Source: Abelmoschus esculentus (taxonomy: Eukaryota; Streptophyta; Magnoliopsida; Malvales; Malvaceae). Taken from it: 64,000 bases of DNA. Shown one piece after another: positions 1-10,742 of the stretch. The translations under genes and the position numbers were made by a program. Under the pieces are notes generated by a model, which saw only the letters and a list, made by a program, of their open reading frames with translations, was not told the origin of the DNA and ran no database searches. Every line of letters starts with the position of its first letter. Positions within the stretch are counted from its first letter, which is position 1. The stretch is taken from positions 9,300,001-9,364,000 of the forward strand of contig JAUCBN010000042.1 of assembly GCA_035048815.1 (NCBI GenBank). Direction: 5' to 3'.

Positions 1-2
1 TA

Positions 3-2636
3 CAGTATGCCCCTGGTATTGTGACGACCGAGAAGCAAAAGTGTGATCACTTTCTGAAAGGACTCCGGATACCACTGAAGATTGCAGTTGCTACACATCA
101 TTATACGGAGTACAAGATGATTACTCGATATGCCAGGACAGCCGAGCGTAATGAGGTTCTGAGGGTTCAGATGGAATCCCAAGGTCAAGATAGAGGTAGA
201 CGACATCATGCCTCATCTGCTCAGTACAGTCAGGGTTTTCAGTCTCGGAAGAGAGGCCGCGATGAGTATGAGCCTCAGAGTTCGACACGGTCTAGACCTA
301 CAGTATCAGCTGTCCCTGCTGCTAGTGGAGCTGGATCCACTAGTACCCGAGCAGTACCTTAGTGTACCTTCTGTAAGAAATGGTACCCCGGAGAGTGTCG
401 CATGCGGAGTGGAGCCTGCTTCCGATGTAGTTCTCTTGATCACCGTCTCAGAGACTATCCAGTTGCACCACAGTCTGGTTACGCTCCGGGCCAATGACAG
501 GCTTCAGTTCAGACCTCAACAGGGGGAAGAGGACAGGGTAGACCCGCCGCATCTGGTACTGGTAGTAGAGGCAGACCCAGTCAGTTCAGAGGAGCTGCCA
601 GATCAGGAGGATCTCAGTATGGCATGGTATATGCTACGAGGAGACAGGAGGACCGGGATGAGCCAGACGTCATTGCTGGTACATTTTCTGTACATACTGT
701 TCCTTTCTTCGCACTGTTAGATAATGGGTCAACGCATTCATATGTCTCTAATTCTGTAGCGGGGTATCTGAAAATTCCAATGGAGGATACTTGTAGTTCC
801 GTTTCAGTTTTTAGCCCTGTAGGCCACCAGATGGAGATTTCCAAAGTTTACAGAGATTGTCCCCTTGAGCTTCACGGGGAAATCTTTCCTGCTAATCTGA
901 TATAGTTACCATTTGTAAACTTCGACTTGATTTTAGGGATGGACTGGTTATCTGCTCACCGAGTTACTCTGGACTGTGAGCGTAAGAGGGCAATTTTGAG
1001 AACTTCTGATGGACGAGAGGTAACTCTCATCGGTGAGCGTAGAGGGTATCTGTCCAATCTAATATCAGCCATGAAAGCTGAAAAGATGATCAAGAAGGGG
1101 TGTATAGCCTATCTTGCCTACATCCTTGATCGGAGGTAATCTGATTCTGGAATGGATAAGATCCGCATGGTATGTGAATTTCCAGATGTTTTTCCGGAAA
1201 AGCTACCGGGTGTACCCCCTAAGAATGAGGAGGTGGAGTTCGGTATTGAGTTATACCCTGGGACAACTCCAGTATCGATGGCACCGTATCGGATGGCTCC
1301 GAAAGAGCTTAAGGAGCTTAAGATTCAGCTACAAGAACTTCTGGATAGAGGTTTCATACAACACAGTGTTTCACCGTGGGGATCCCCTGTTCTATTTGTT
1401 AAAAAGAAAGATGGCTCTCTGCGCTTGTGTATTGATTACCGAAAGCTGAACAAGTTGACTGTCAAGAACAAGTACCCCCTTCCCCATATTGATGATCTGT
1501 TTGATCAGTTCCGAGGAGCTTCGGTTTTCTCTAAGATAGACCTAAGATCTGGTTATTACCAACTCAAGGTTAAGGATTCTGATGTGTCCAAGATAGCTTT
1601 CCGAACTCGTTATGGTTACTACGAGTTTCTAGTAATGCCCTTCGATCTTACGAATGCCCCTACAACATTCATGGACATGATGAATAGGGTGTTTCGACCC
1701 TATCTGGATCAGTTCGTAGTGGTTTTCATTGATGACATTCTAGTCTACTCCAAGTTTGAGGACGAGCATGAGCAGCATCTCCGTATTGTTTTACAGACAC
1801 TGAGGGAGAAACAATTGCATGCAAAGTTCAGCAAGTATGAGTTTTGGCTTTCGGAGGTTGTTTTTCTAGGACACGTGGTATCAGCTAAGGGTATTCAGGT
1901 TGATCCGAACAAAATTAAGGCTATTATGAGTTGGCAACGGCCCAAGAATATAGCAGAGATCCGTAGTTTTCTGGGACTAGCTGGTTATTATCGGAGGTTT
2001 GTGGAAGGCTTTTCTTCCATAGCCGCTCCGTTGACTAAGCTTCTGAGGAAGGATGTTCCGTTTATCTAGTCTGAGGCTCAGCAGTAGAGTTTTGAGAAAC
2101 TGAAATCCGTTCTGACCCAAACACCAGTTCTGATATAGCTAGAGTCAGGGAAACCCTATACTGTTTACAGTGATGCCTCATACACTGGTTTGGGATGTGT
2201 TCTGATGCAGGATGGGAAGGTAGTGGCTTATGCGTCTCGACAGTTGAAACTGCATGAGTGTAACTACCCTACCCATGATCTGGAGTTGGCAGTAGTGATT
2301 TTTACTCTGAAAATCTGGAGACACTATCTCTATGGAGAGAAGTGTTATATTTTCACTGATCATAAGAGTCTTAAGTACCTTTTCACCCAGAAGGAACTTA
2401 ATCTGAGACAACGTCGCTGGCTAGAGCTTCTGAAGGACTATGATTGTGAGATTGAACATCATCCTGGTAAGTCTAATATCGTTGCGGATGCTCTGATTCG
2501 CAACGCCATTTCTGATCTGAGAGCTCTGTTTGCTCGGATGAGTCTGTTAGAGGATGGCAATTTACTGACAGAGCTTCGGGTGGTTCCTACACTGATTTCT
2601 GAGATTCAGGCTGAACAGCCTAATGATCCTTATTAG
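3..2636 (+). pseudogene. gag-pol polyprotein, Del/Tekay-like, with in-frame stops
   Basis: All pieces lie in one reading frame, broken by stops at 360-362, about 495, 903-905, 1137-1139, 2067-2069 and others. Order: end of the gag domain (from 21); a zinc knuckle near 415-460 in which the last cysteine is tyrosine (RDYP for RDCP); aspartic protease near 708-740, with the active-site triad changed to DNG (LLDNGSTHSYVS); reverse transcriptase 1300-1900 with FSKIDLRSGYYQLK and the catalytic FIDDILVYSK; RNase H 2160-2500 with YSDAS, TDHKSLKYL and NIVADAL. No integrase or chromodomain follows. The changed protease and knuckle residues and the stops make it inactive. Only nonsense substitutions, not frameshifts, separate the pieces, so decay is moderate. 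Confidence 0.88.
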
Positions 2637-4184
2637 GATCGAAATCGAATCAAAAGAGGGGTTTATTTCGGTTTTAAGCGTGTTTGGCTTGAAGGAAAAT
2701 TCTGGAAATTTTCCAGATTTTCCTAGGAACCAAACAGGTTGGAAAACCAGCAAACCGACCGGCCCAGAACTGTCCGGCCCAGCAGACCCGAACCGGTCCA
2801 AGCCTGAACCGCGACCTGACCCGACCCGACCCGATCTCTGACTCGAACCTGACCCAGCTGACGTCTGCGATGACGTCACTACTGACGTCATTGCTAACGT
2901 CATTAGCTGACGTCAGCTGCTGATGTCAGCGTTGATTGATGACGTCACTACTAACGTCAGCGTTGACCAATGCTGACGTCAGCAGTTTACTTTTTTGACC
3001 CGGGTCCACTTTATGTTTTTCGACGTCCTGAATCCAATGACATTGTCCGTTTCTTGAAATTCGAACCCAAAGTTTTGTTTTTGGGGTTTTAAGTTCGATT
3101 TGTTATTTGGAAATTAACTTTAAAGGTTTCTGAATCGATTTCTGTTTGCTTCAGGTGACGAGGATTCTGACCCCGAGTAGTTACCTCTTCCTCCTCCTAT
3201 ACAAGGACCGATACATCCACATTCGGGACCTTCACGTAAGTAACGGTTAAATTCTGTTTAGATTATTTTTCGGTAATGTGGCATAGTAGAAACTCTAACT
3301 TATTTCTGTTAATTGTAGACTCTACTCCTGCTCAGCCTAGTGGTAGAGCCGAGTCTAGTAGACGTCAGAGTCGTCGTTGAGTCTTCTGATACAGGTCTGT
3401 TCTCTCCCGTTCATCTTGTAAATCTGTTATTATGTTTATTCGATTCCTGTTAACCGTATGATCATGCATCATTCTGATATATCATTTTTGATTCTGTTAT
3501 CTGTCATGCTTGCCTACTGTTAGACTATAAGGCATGCATTCTGATTCTGTATCTGCATATAACATGGCATCTGGGATATTATCTATGTACGGGGAAGTTA
3601 ATGATTTATCACTTTTGTTCAGTAGCTCCACCTTCGGGTCGAGATACCACTTCTGTTGGTGTGATGGTGTTAGAGTGGTCTGGGGACCTACTCTTCTGAG
3701 GTGTTCAGAGATGGGTGCATATCATGCATACTCTGTATCTTCTGCCTATTTCTGTTCTGTTATTCGGTTTAACTGTTCTAGAGACACACTAGGCTCCCTA
3801 GCTTACACCCTCTCAGATTTTTGTTTCAGATCTCAGTCCTAGGCTCGGTAAGGTACTTGGAGGCTCCTGTTTCAGTTCTAGTTTATAGTATGTTTTTCAA
3901 TTATCGGATTCCAGACTATTTATCATATTTGAATATTGATTTCTGTATTACGAACATTAATTATTTATTTTTTTGAGACATTTATTGTTTATCAAATCTA
4001 TGGGTTGAATTTAATTTAATCTTTAAATGTTTAATTTTCATTATTATTTTAGTTTATCAATTATTTAATAAATTATCCAAATATTTTATTTTATTTTTGT
4101 AAAAACCCTAACTTGCGAAACAAGTTTTCTGTTTGTAAACCCTAACTTGTAATCTAAGAAATTAGGTTAATTTTGGGGTTACAG
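2637..4184 (+). repeat. 3' LTR remnant of the Del/Tekay-like element
   Basis: Non-coding sequence between the end of RNase H and the GGGGTTACA terminus. It opens with a GC-rich stretch of CCGACCCGA-type repeats (about 2750-2840), then a cluster of TGACGTCA octamers, then AT-rich DNA. No second LTR copy lies in the window, so the 5' border of the LTR cannot be fixed; part of this stretch may be internal untranslated sequence. The downstream border is supported by the switch to copia sequence at 4185. Confidence 0.6.
2859..2981 (+). promoter_or_regulatory. Cluster of nine TGACGTCA-like octamers
   Basis: Five perfect TGACGTCA palindromes start at 2871, 2883, 2908, 2940 and 2974. Four one-mismatch versions start at 2859, 2895, 2921 and 2952. 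This octamer is the known C-box/TGA-type site for plant bZIP factors. Its position in LTR-like DNA fits an enhancer, but binding is inferred, not shown. Confidence 0.55.
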
Positions 4185-5925
4185 GGATTATGAGGATGTA
4201 AGATAGATAGAAAAAGTACTTCAAAAATATTTCAATTCTTAGATATTATGCTCATATTCTGGTTCTCTAAGAAACAAAATAATGTATCTCTCTACCACCG
4301 AAGTGGAGTACATATCCTTAAGGATTTGTTGCGCTCAAGTCCTTTGAATGAAGTAACAACTCTTAGATTATTATATTAGAGTTGAAATCATACACCTAAA
4401 ATATGATAAAACTAGTGCTATATGTCTTACTAAAAATCTCATTTAACATTCTAGAACCAAACACATAAAAATTAGATATCACTTCATTAGAGATCATATA
4501 TTTAAAAATAATGTTTGTCTAGAATATGTAGACACCTTGAACCAATTAGCGAACTTTTTTAATAAGCCTTTATATAAGGAATGTTTTTGGACCCTTAGGA
4601 GAGAGTTAGGTCTAACTAGACTATCTTAAACCTTTTGTGTCTTACTTTGTACAAAATATACTTGAATCTTGCTGAATTTCAAGACTATGTTGTTTTTTCA
4701 TCTTAATGTTACTATACATATTGCTAATGGGAGTATGAACTTGTTTGTGCATTATAATCATGTTAAAACATCATGTTTATGCATAAAAGGCCTTTAGAAA
4801 CTCATATTTAGAACTTTAGAAGCGTAAAATGAAAAGCCTAGTTTAGTGGTATCGAAACACATTTGAACGGTTTTGATATTGACTCATAGAGATAATTTCT
4901 TAGAACGTGATCTGGGCAAGCCAATATCAAAACGCCTAAAATGTGTTTTGATACACCTCAGTTCCAATATGGGTAAAGGTTGTATCAAAATAATATTGTA
5001 TCGAAACAACTCTCTTTTGTTTTGAAACAAGTGTTTCGAAATGCCTATAAAGTGTATCGATACGTACATTGAAAAAGTATTTTAAAGGGCTTTAACTCTA
5101 ACCTAAACCCAACTAAAACATAACTCATCTTCCTCTCAAAAACCCTAGCCGATTTTCAACTGTAAGTATCCCCTCAATCTCTTTAATTCTTCATACCAAA
5201 CCTAAAATCAATTGAGGATTTCACAAGCAAACATAAAGGTTAAGGTCATAATTAAATTTTGTGCTCAGTAAACCACAAATTCTTTCAAATCATAACTCAA
5301 GGTAATTTTCAAAAATCTTTATTTTTGTTTGAATTTATTTAGTTAAAATTTCATATTTTGTATATAATGTTGTTTTTATGTATGAGTTTTCAATATCCCA
5401 CAAAAATTTTCAAAACCTCCAATTTTCTTGCTTCGAATATAAAACTTTTTTCGGATTTTTAATCTGTTTTTCAATTTTTTTAATCAATTTTCGTTTTAAA
5501 TTTTGTTTCAAAATCCTTGAGTATTGATTATTATTGGATTGTATAGGGTTAACTAATGTACATATGATTTTTATGCCTAAAATCTTAATGGTTTTTATCT
5601 AGATCAATGACACCAAAGAAAAGACAAAGAACCGAGGAAGGTGTTCTATCATCAATCTTGATATACATGATCGCTTTCTCCATTTGATTATATCATGATG
5701 GATCCGTCCCTTCAATGACAATTATTCTTAGATTCGTCAAGTTGATGAATTTTGGATCACCTACTTTCGCAAAGAGAAGCATCACGATCTTGCTAAGATT
5801 ATCTTCGTGGATTTACTATGCCAAGTTTAGAATCGTCATACATTTTTTTCAATCTTTTTCCTATGCTTGTACCTTGAGTGTCTTATTCAACTACTAGGAG
5901 ATCGATTGTTTAAGTATAAAAATAT
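4185..5925 (+). mobile_element. 3' fragment of a SIRE-like Ty1/copia element
   Basis: This stretch is colinear with 45728-47790 of the SIRE-like element further right. It holds the end of RNase H (4185-4625, same sense strand, frames broken), an untranslated stretch with GTATCGAWAC motifs (4849, 4999, 5054), and the start of the third ORF (from the ATG at about 5607 to about 5900). It stops without reaching an LTR, so it is truncated on the right. Its left half would lie beyond the gypsy insertion, outside the window. It is a paralogue, not a copy made with the 36816-49806 element: many substitutions and indels separate them. Confidence 0.8.
5607..5897 (+). pseudogene. Remnant of the copia third ORF
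   Basis: Starts with an ATG after a pyrimidine-rich leader and matches, with frameshifts and a large internal deletion, the post-pol ORF at 47053-48231. Shared stretches include the part meaning roughly NRFLHLI and the following segment around GATCGCTTTCTCCAT. It ends in stops and lacks the coiled-coil C-terminus seen in the other copy. The function of this ORF class (env-like position in SIRE elements) is unknown. Confidence 0.55.
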
Positions 5926-6480
5926 AACAAATTGGTCATTCAACTAATTGAAAGTTACAATAAAATGTTAATTTTTGAGCATAAAACTGATGCGGAGATT
6001 AATAACATTGGAATAATAATAAATTTAGTTCTTAAACTCTAAACATGATTATAATTTGATTTTAATTATAAAAATTTAACCCACAACAGTTAATTATTAT
6101 ACTGATTTAATCCTTCATATAGTCCATTTTCTATTCCCTTCCACCATTGACCATTCACACCATCATTTTCCATCACCAGTTCCTCGTTGCCTGTGTAATA
6201 CCATCATTTGCAACACAACCAATATTTAGCCATTAACTATAATATATTGTGTTTGATTTATATTCAAGGGTATATGTATAAACATGAGGTTGAAAAGTGA
6301 CCTGTCAGAGACTATTTTATAATTTTCAACAACTCAAATGATATATGTGTAACATTTTATACTTAGGTGATTCAAATAAAAAGTAACCTATAGTTGAGGG
6401 ACTATATATGTAGATTATAATTTTATTTTAATGACTATATTCAAAAATTATGAATAGTAAAAGGGATTAAAATAATAATT
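5926..6480. other. AT-rich intergenic DNA
   Basis: No ORF, RNA gene or recognised repeat border. It links the end of the copia fragment to the 5' flank of the CDKD pseudogene. The part after about 6480 resembles an untranslated leader (pyrimidine-rich) and probably belongs to the ancestral CDKD gene. Confidence 0.5.
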
Positions 6481-6821
6481 TCGCCACAATTCCAGAAATA
6501 TCCATTCTCTTACGTCGCCATAGCTTTGTTTCACCGAGAATTATATTTAGCTTTTCTCTCGGCTTCAAGATTTTTCTTGTAGTTCCGTATTCCAAAGCCC
6601 CCTCACTTTTCTTCATTTCAGATCATTTCCAATCTATTCTATTGTGTTTCTCTATTTTTTTTCCAGAGCTGAGAAATCGATTTTTTTTCTCACACTTCGG
6701 TTTTGTGTTTGAAAATTGGTTGTAAGATTAGAGATGCAAATTTGGAGAAAACAAGAGTAAATCGTTGTTGAATTACAATAAACAAGAACAGTTTTAAATA
6801 TCCCAAGAAAATTAAATAAAA

Positions 6822-9138
6822 ATGACAGAAACGGATCAGTCGAATACAATGGCGGGTAGGTATTTGAAGCGCGAGGTTCTTGGTGAAGGTACTTACGGTG
6901 TTATCTACAGATCCATCGCTACGAAGGTAACCCGAACTTTCGAAAGCTCTTTTCTTTCCTAATTGTATCGTCTGATAGTTTTTAGTATTATTTTATGACC
7001 TATTGAATAGAGTAATTGGAGAAGAATCATTTGTCCTGAAAAACTTCTAATTCGACCACAATTGTTTTGTATAAAAGTAAAGTATTGTATTTTGTTCGCC
7101 CAGAGAATTACAGTTATAACTTCTAAAGCAACAATAGCATTAGGCATATCTGGTTATGAGATTAATTGTTGATTCGACTGTTGTGAGATTTTTTATTTTG
7201 TTTGTCCATTGCAGACAGGGCAGACTGTTGCAATTAAGAAAATGAGTCTTGGGATATAAAAGGAAGAGATTAATTTTACTACACTAAGAGAAATTAAACC
7301 TCTTAAGAAGCTTAAAGATCCAAATATAATCGAGTTGACCGATGAATTCTCACTCAAAGGTAACTTGCATCTTGTGTTTGAGTTCATGGAGACTGACCTT
7401 AAAGCCGTTATCCGAGATCGGAATATTTTTCTCACCAGCTAACATCAAATCCTACATTCAAATGACATTGAAAGGGCTTGCTTTTTGCCACCGAAAATGA
7501 GTTCTACATAGGTCTTTTTTACGTCTGCTCTTACTCTAGTTTAATGATTGATGTTTCTAAAATATCTTGACTCTTAATTGTGCTTTACAGGGATATGAAG
7601 CCGAATAATTTGCTAATTGGACCCAAAGGATAACTTAAACTTGTTGATTTTGGTTTAGCACGTTTATTTGGGAGTCCAGATTGCAGGTTTACTCACCAAG
7701 TATATAAATGCCAATAGGTGTGTTTAGTTGTATCTGTATTCTTTACATTGACTAGTTGTTGCATTGAGTAAAATCTTATTTGTACCCTCTATAATTTTAT
7801 AAATTCCTCTTATCATCTTGAATTAGTATTTTTTTTCAAAGAATAAGCTTACTAGTGGCATTTCTTTGCTAACCTTTAGTGGAATTCTTGACAACACAGC
7901 TGAAATCTATTATTTTTCTTAGTATTATATTTTTATGGGAAAAGTCTAGAAACTAGGTTTATATTTTTTGTTACCGATTTTATTTTTTACAGTTTGCTTG
8001 TTTAATTATTCAGCCAATTGGTCTAATATGCAAAAATATGCACGTTGTTTTTCCAGTAAATATCCATTGATATTCTGTGATATATTTTAATTTGCTGTAT
8101 TTTTTTAACAGTGATGTGTTATTGTAGTATTTTTATAAAAAACATACAAATATATTAGGTTTTATGAAGAGATTATAACAATGTAAGTTATGCAACAAAC
8201 AACAATGTGTTTTCTGATGAATTTTTATGTTCCTTTTTTCACATTCTATGTAATTAGCTTTTGATTTATTAGAAACACTTTGTTAGTGTTATTTTAATAT
8301 CTATTGTAACTTTAGTTGAACAGTTATATTTTTATAGGACTATAAATAGATCTTTGTTAGATGGTACAGAGCTCCTGAGTTAATTTTTGGTGCCAAGCAA
8401 TATGCTTCTAGCGTGAATGTTTGGGCGACTGCCTGTATATTTGCTGAACTTCTCCTACGATGATCATTTCTTTTAGTGAACCTATTTTTGCATTTTTTTT
8501 TAATTAAACATTTACCTTTGATAGGGCACAAGTGACATCGATCAATTAGGAAAGATCTTTGCAGCTTTTGGTACGCCATCTTCCCAATGGCTAGATATGG
8601 TGTACCTTCCTGATTATGTAGAATACCAATATGTTCCTTCACCAACTTTGCGTTCATTGTTTTCGATGTCCAGTGATGACGCTTTTGATCTGTTATCAAA
8701 AATGTTTACTTATGACCCATTAGCTAGGATTTCAGTGCAGCGAGCATTAGAGCACTGGTAAGAGGAATCTTTCAATTAGAAATATGAGGACAAGTTTTGG
8801 TTCTTTTTCTCATATTTCTTTTTGTTCAGGTATTTTTTATTTGCAGGTCTACCTACAGATCCAGCTAAGCTCCTTAGGCCTACTCCTATGTCGCCAGCAC
8901 CAGATTTTGATCCTCGATATAGTCCCACTGTCCTTTCTCCCACGCGAAAATCAAGAAGGGTAATGGCAGGTCCTAAAAGGTTTGAAGATAATTCCAACCA
9001 ATAGGAGAAGATCGAAGAGCATGCTGGTGAAGTGAGACAGGCAGTTGGTGACATTGCAGGAAAGAACGAACAGGTGCCAATGTTAGTAGATTTTTCAGTC
9101 TTTGCCACAAAACCTCAGAGTAGGCCTACAATTAACAG
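6822..9138 (+). pseudogene. CDKD: CDKD-type CDK-activating kinase, unprocessed pseudogene
   Basis: Intact CDKD kinases phosphorylate the T-loop of other CDKs and the polymerase II tail in TFIIH. Six exon-like blocks keep GT/AG borders: 6822-6926, 7215-7510, 7591-7700, about 8349-8474, 8525-8757 and 8830-9138. Visible motifs: GEGTYGV (ATP loop), AIKKM (lysine), NFTTLREI, DMKPNN, DFGLA, RWYRAPE, GTSDIDQLGKIF and RISVQRALEH. Lesions: stop in exon 2 at 7256-7258; a frameshift near 7425; a TGA replacing Trp before the HRD motif; a stop in exon 3 near 7631; a TGA in exon 4 near 8459; a TAG at 9003-9005. Introns are kept, so it arose by DNA duplication, or is the decayed gene itself, and not by retrotransposition. 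The final exon is not found beyond the Reina insertion. A pyrimidine-rich leader at about 6480-6821 precedes the ATG. Confidence 0.9.
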
Positions 9139-9158
9139 GTAACAAGTATTGTGTGATC

Positions 9159-9405
9159 TGATACTAATGAATCTGAAAAAGAGTAATGTAGAAGATGGAA
9201 AAGAGACGGTTGTATTTCTCAAAGAAGAAAAGGGGTAGAGACAATCAGAATTAACACCCAAATTCGTTCATATCTGACCTGTATAGCTAGCCCCTATTTA
9301 ACATAGCAAAACGACAACGTTCAGTAAAACAAACATAACAAAATGTAAAACAAAATATAACCGAAAAGCCAAATAAAACGCAGTATTCCATCCAGCTGTG
9401 TATCA
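9159..9405 (-). repeat. 3' LTR of the Reina-like element
   Basis: Begins TGATACTAATG and ends GTGTATCA on the plus strand, so the ends are TG...CA. It matches 14076-14322 base for base except at two positions. The purine-rich stretch needed for plus-strand priming lies just inside, at 9406-9423. Confidence 0.95.
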
Positions 9406-9408
9406 ATA

Positions 9409-9419
9409 CTCCCTTCTTC
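9409..9419 (-). other. Polypurine tract of the Reina-like element
   Basis: On the minus strand it reads GAAGAAGGGAG, a few bases before the 3' LTR. This is the usual place for the plus-strand primer. Confidence 0.7.
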
Positions 9420-9434
9420 ACAAAATCTTTGTCC

Positions 9435-10742
9435 TCAAGGATTAAAATTAGGAAAGTCCTTTTGTAATTTATGCAGCAACTCCCAAGTAGCATCTTCCGG
9501 AAAACAATTTGTCCATTCTACCAATACCTCAGTTGCAGCTTGGTTGCCCCTTTTCACCATTCTTCTGTCTAGTATCTTTGAAGGTTCTTTGATCATGGTA
9601 CCATCAGCTCCCACAATTGGCAAAGTTGATTGGCTAGGAACTGACCCGATATGCTTCTTTAATTGGGATACATGAAAGGTAGGATGCACCCTTGATCCTA
9701 CTGGTAGTTTTAACTTGTAAGCCACTTTTCCCACAACTGCTTCGATCAAAAATGGTCCAAACCACTTAGGAGAAAGTTTCTGATTTTTTCTAGTCTGCAC
9801 CAATTGTTGTCGATATGGTTGGAGCTTCAAATATACCCAATCTCCTATCTCAAACTTCCTATCACTTCTTCTTTTATCTGCTTGTTTTTTCATCCTTTCC
9901 TGAGCTCGATTTAAATAGAATTTCAACATCTTGATTGCAGCTTCTCTAGTCTGCAAACTTCTATCCACTGAAGCTACTAAAGACTCACCAGCCAAGTAAG
10001 GAAGATGCACTGCTGGTTCTTGCCCGTACAAAGCCTGAAATGGAGTTGTATTAATGGCAGAGTGGTGTGTCGTGTTATACCACCATTCGGCCAATGACAA
10101 CCAGTTACTCCAGTCCCTCGGTACTTCACTTGTCATACACCTCAAATAAGATTCTAGACATCTATTAACCACCTCGGTTTGACCATCAGTTTCGGGGTGA
10201 TATGCTGTTGATGGTGTCATGGTTACTCCCAGCTTTCTGAATAATTCTAACCAAAATGTGCTCATAAAAATTTTGTCTCTATCACATACAATCACATCTG
10301 GCAGCCCATGTAATTTAAAAACATGATCCATGAACACTTGAGCTACTGTTAAAGCTGAAAATGGATGTGTCAAAGCCATAAAATGAGCATATTTTGTCAA
10401 TCGATCTATCACAACTAAGATAACATCCTTAGACTTAGACACAGGCAAACCCTCGATGAAATCCATACTAACCGATTCCCAAGCTTTATCTGGAATAGGC
10501 AAGGGTTGTAACAACCCTGGTTTAGCTTGATTATCATATTTATTTCGTTGACATACCTCGCATTCTCTTATCATCCTTCTCATGGCTTTCTTCATGCCCT
10601 TCCAATACAAACATGTAGACATCCTTCTGCTGGTTGCTTCAGCTCCTGAGTGACCACCAAAGGAGCTATGGTGGAACAACTCGATTAAATTCTTCCTTAG
10701 CTCATTGTCATCACCAACTACCAGTTTGCCTCTCCTCTTCAA
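9435..10742 (-). CDS. Integrase and chromodomain part of Reina-like pol
   Basis: The end of the polyprotein, in a different frame from the reverse transcriptase part. The first codon of the open frame that looks like a start is TTG, so it is a continuation and not a separate gene. The N-terminal zinc site is visible (HHSSFGGHSG then CEVCQRNK). The catalytic D, D, E are all present: SMDFIEGLP, VCDRDKIF and TDGQTEVVNR. The last 50 residues (SKILDRR ... EVLVEWTN ... ATWELL) form the chromodomain that directs chromovirus integration to modified histones. The frame is fully open for 435 codons. Integrase activity itself may be preserved, but a frameshift upstream would prevent normal production. 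Confidence 0.92.
   Translation of the reverse strand: MKRRGKLVVGDDNELRKNLIELFHHSSFGGHSGAEATSRRMSTCLYWKGMKKAMRRMIRECEVCQRNKYDNQAKPGLLQPLPIPDKAWESVSMDFIEGLPVSKSKDVILVVIDRLTKYAHFMALTHPFSALTVAQVFMDHVFKLHGLPDVIVCDRDKIFMSTFWLELFRKLGVTMTPSTAYHPETDGQTEVVNRCLESYLRCMTSEVPRDWSNWLSLAEWWYNTTHHSAINTTPFQALYGQEPAVHLPYLAGESLVASVDRSLQTREAAIKMLKFYLNRAQERMKKQADKRRSDRKFEIGDWVYLKLQPYRQQLVQTRKNQKLSPKWFGPFLIEAVVGKVAYKLKLPVGSRVHPTFHVSQLKKHIGSVPSQSTLPIVGADGTMIKEPSKILDRRMVKRGNQAATEVLVEWTNCFPEDATWELLHKLQKDFPNFNP

Larger units (their letters stand above)
1..4184 (+). mobile_element. Truncated Ty3/gypsy element, Del/Tekay-like
   Basis: The left part lies outside the window. What remains is a gag-pol ORF with stops (3-2636), then about 1.5 kb of non-coding LTR-like DNA whose last bases read GGGGTTACA, the usual Del/Tekay LTR end. 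Directly after 4184 the sequence changes to copia RNase H sequence, so this element was inserted into an older copia element. Integrase is absent: coding similarity stops just after RNase H at 2636, so an internal deletion joined the end of RNase H to the LTR region. Lineage is judged from reverse transcriptase motifs and the GTTACA end; that is family knowledge, not a tree. Confidence 0.8.

Noticed and set aside
4100..4160. AAACCCTAA words like plant telomere repeats (also near 25035)
   Set aside because: Single words separated by other sequence; no array.
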